From positions 9,738-73,737 of the forward strand of contig DLHO01000011.1 in NCBI GenBank assembly GCA_002483265.1: 64,000 nt of DNA, written 5' to 3'. Of this stretch, positions 63,424 to 64,000 are shown one piece after another. This DNA comes from Flavobacteriales bacterium UBA7666 (GTDB taxonomy: Bacteria; Bacteroidota; Bacteroidia; Flavobacteriales_D; Crocinitomicaceae). A program made the position numbers and the translations under genes. A model generated the notes under the pieces. It saw nothing but the letters and a program-made list of their open reading frames with translations, searched no databases and was not told where the DNA came from. The stretch's first letter is position 1. Each line of letters begins with the position of its first letter.

Positions 63424-64000
63424 TTAAATTGTTCCGCGCAATCCTGGATTTTTTTTGCCATGATAATCGGCAATCTTGCTCATGACAAAGTTCACAATCC
63501 GATCACATCGGACAAGATCGAAAGCGAACACTTGTTCTGATTTATAATAGGTACTCAAATCATTACGCAACATTTCCTTAGCACGGTTCAAACGGACCTT
63601 TACATTCGATTCGCTCAATTGAAGAATATCCATTGTTTCCTGTGTACTCAATTCTTCAACTTCCCGCATTACAAATACAAGCCTGTACTTTTCTGGCAAA
63701 TCGGAAACCGCCTTTTCCAATAGTGTTTTCAATTCCTGATTCATAAGTTCTTTTAATGGATTGTTCTCTGTCTGATGATCTTTTTCCGAACTGTTGATTA
63801 TCAATTGTTCACGCTTTGCTTGTTTTTTCTTATAGAGCAGACTTTCATTGATTACAATTCGCGTCAACCATGTTCCGAAACTGGATTTGTTCTGAAAGTT
63901 TGCCAGTTGCAGGTAAGCATTGATATAAGCTGTTTGCATTACATCTTCAGCCTCCATATCATCATTAACAATCGACATACTTATTCGATAAAGACGGAGA
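63424..64000 (-). CDS. ECF-type RNA polymerase sigma factor (partial, cut by the window edge)
   Basis: The reading frame is open to the window edge; residues before the ATG at 63978 (LRLYRIS) continue the conserved region 2 pattern YRIS-SIVNDDMEAEDVMQTAY, so the true start lies beyond 64000. Region 2 continues with FQNKSSFGTWLTRIVINESL. After a charged linker, region 4 is DLPEKYRLVFVMREVEELSTQETMDILQLSESNVKVRLNRAKEMLR. The C-terminal extension (residues after DLSTYYK) contains FAFDLVRCDRIVNFVM, close to the anti-sigma/zinc-binding start seen after some sigma-70 factors. The regulated genes are not known. Confidence 0.9.
   Translation of the reverse strand, partial: LRLYRISMSIVNDDMEAEDVMQTAYINAYLQLANFQNKSSFGTWLTRIVINESLLYKKKQAKREQLIINSSEKDHQTENNPLKELMNQELKTLLEKAVSDLPEKYRLVFVMREVEELSTQETMDILQLSESNVKVRLNRAKEMLRNDLSTYYKSEQVFAFDLVRCDRIVNFVMSKIADYHGKKNPGLRGTI

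Noticed and set aside
1..64000. tRNA, rRNA and CRISPR genes
   Set aside because: No cloverleaf-type TpsiC pattern, rRNA signature or short-repeat array was recognised by eye; a covariance search was not possible.

Overview
The window looks like a chromosomal piece from a Bacteroidota (Flavobacteriia-like, possibly Crocinitomicaceae/Fluviicola-type) bacterium. The support is the type IX secretion system (T9SS) C-terminal sorting domains of both type A and type B, a PorP/SprF protein, a PorE-like OmpA protein, a TPR-TM-HTH regulator typical of the phylum, DUF2279 and YceI proteins, AT-rich intergenic DNA and TAnnTTTG-type -7 promoter boxes. The species name is inference; no rRNA or tRNA gene was seen.

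Layout. 0-5 kb (minus strand): two overlapping alpha/beta hydrolases (one secreted by T9SS), a DUF2279 outer-membrane-type protein and a membrane protein fused to a YceI domain. 4.8-6.6 kb: a CpsB/YwqE-type tyrosine phosphatase next to rfbB. 7-21 kb (minus): four large secreted surface proteins, namely two lectin-like paralogues with type A sorting domains and two with a shared N-terminal domain and type B sorting domains. A TPR/HTH regulator lies among them, and three of the four carry a tandem TTTTGTCCC box upstream. 21.4-28 kb (minus): a nucleotide-sugar operon predicted to make UDP-GlcNAc3NAcA and UDP-xylose. 28-41 kb: an outer-membrane beta-barrel, dacB (minus), then on the plus strand a GT4 glycosyltransferase, Wza-like lipoprotein, Wzc-like BY-kinase, rfbC, a WecA/MraY-family transferase, a lytic transglycosylase and uvrA. 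Sugar synthesis, lipid-linked initiation, export and the kinase/phosphatase pair together form an exopolysaccharide or capsule locus. 41.4-50 kb (minus): a triad of giant type B adhesin, PorP/SprF partner and PorE-like OmpA protein.

Accessory region, 51.2-63.4 kb: after a LOG-family gene comes a tyrosine recombinase (with Phe at the canonical nucleophile position), an unusual protein joining two ExoX-C-like modules to a GIY-YIG-like domain, and an excisionase-like HTH protein. Next is a hairpin-rich non-coding stretch, then an eight-gene TetR/RND efflux operon. The efflux operon is bracketed by non-coding repeats. One family occurs three times and shows a conserved ACAT/AAGA internal loop with covarying stems. 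The other occurs twice and resembles an integron attC site. These repeats are the most unexplained structure in the window. The right edge cuts an ECF sigma factor gene.
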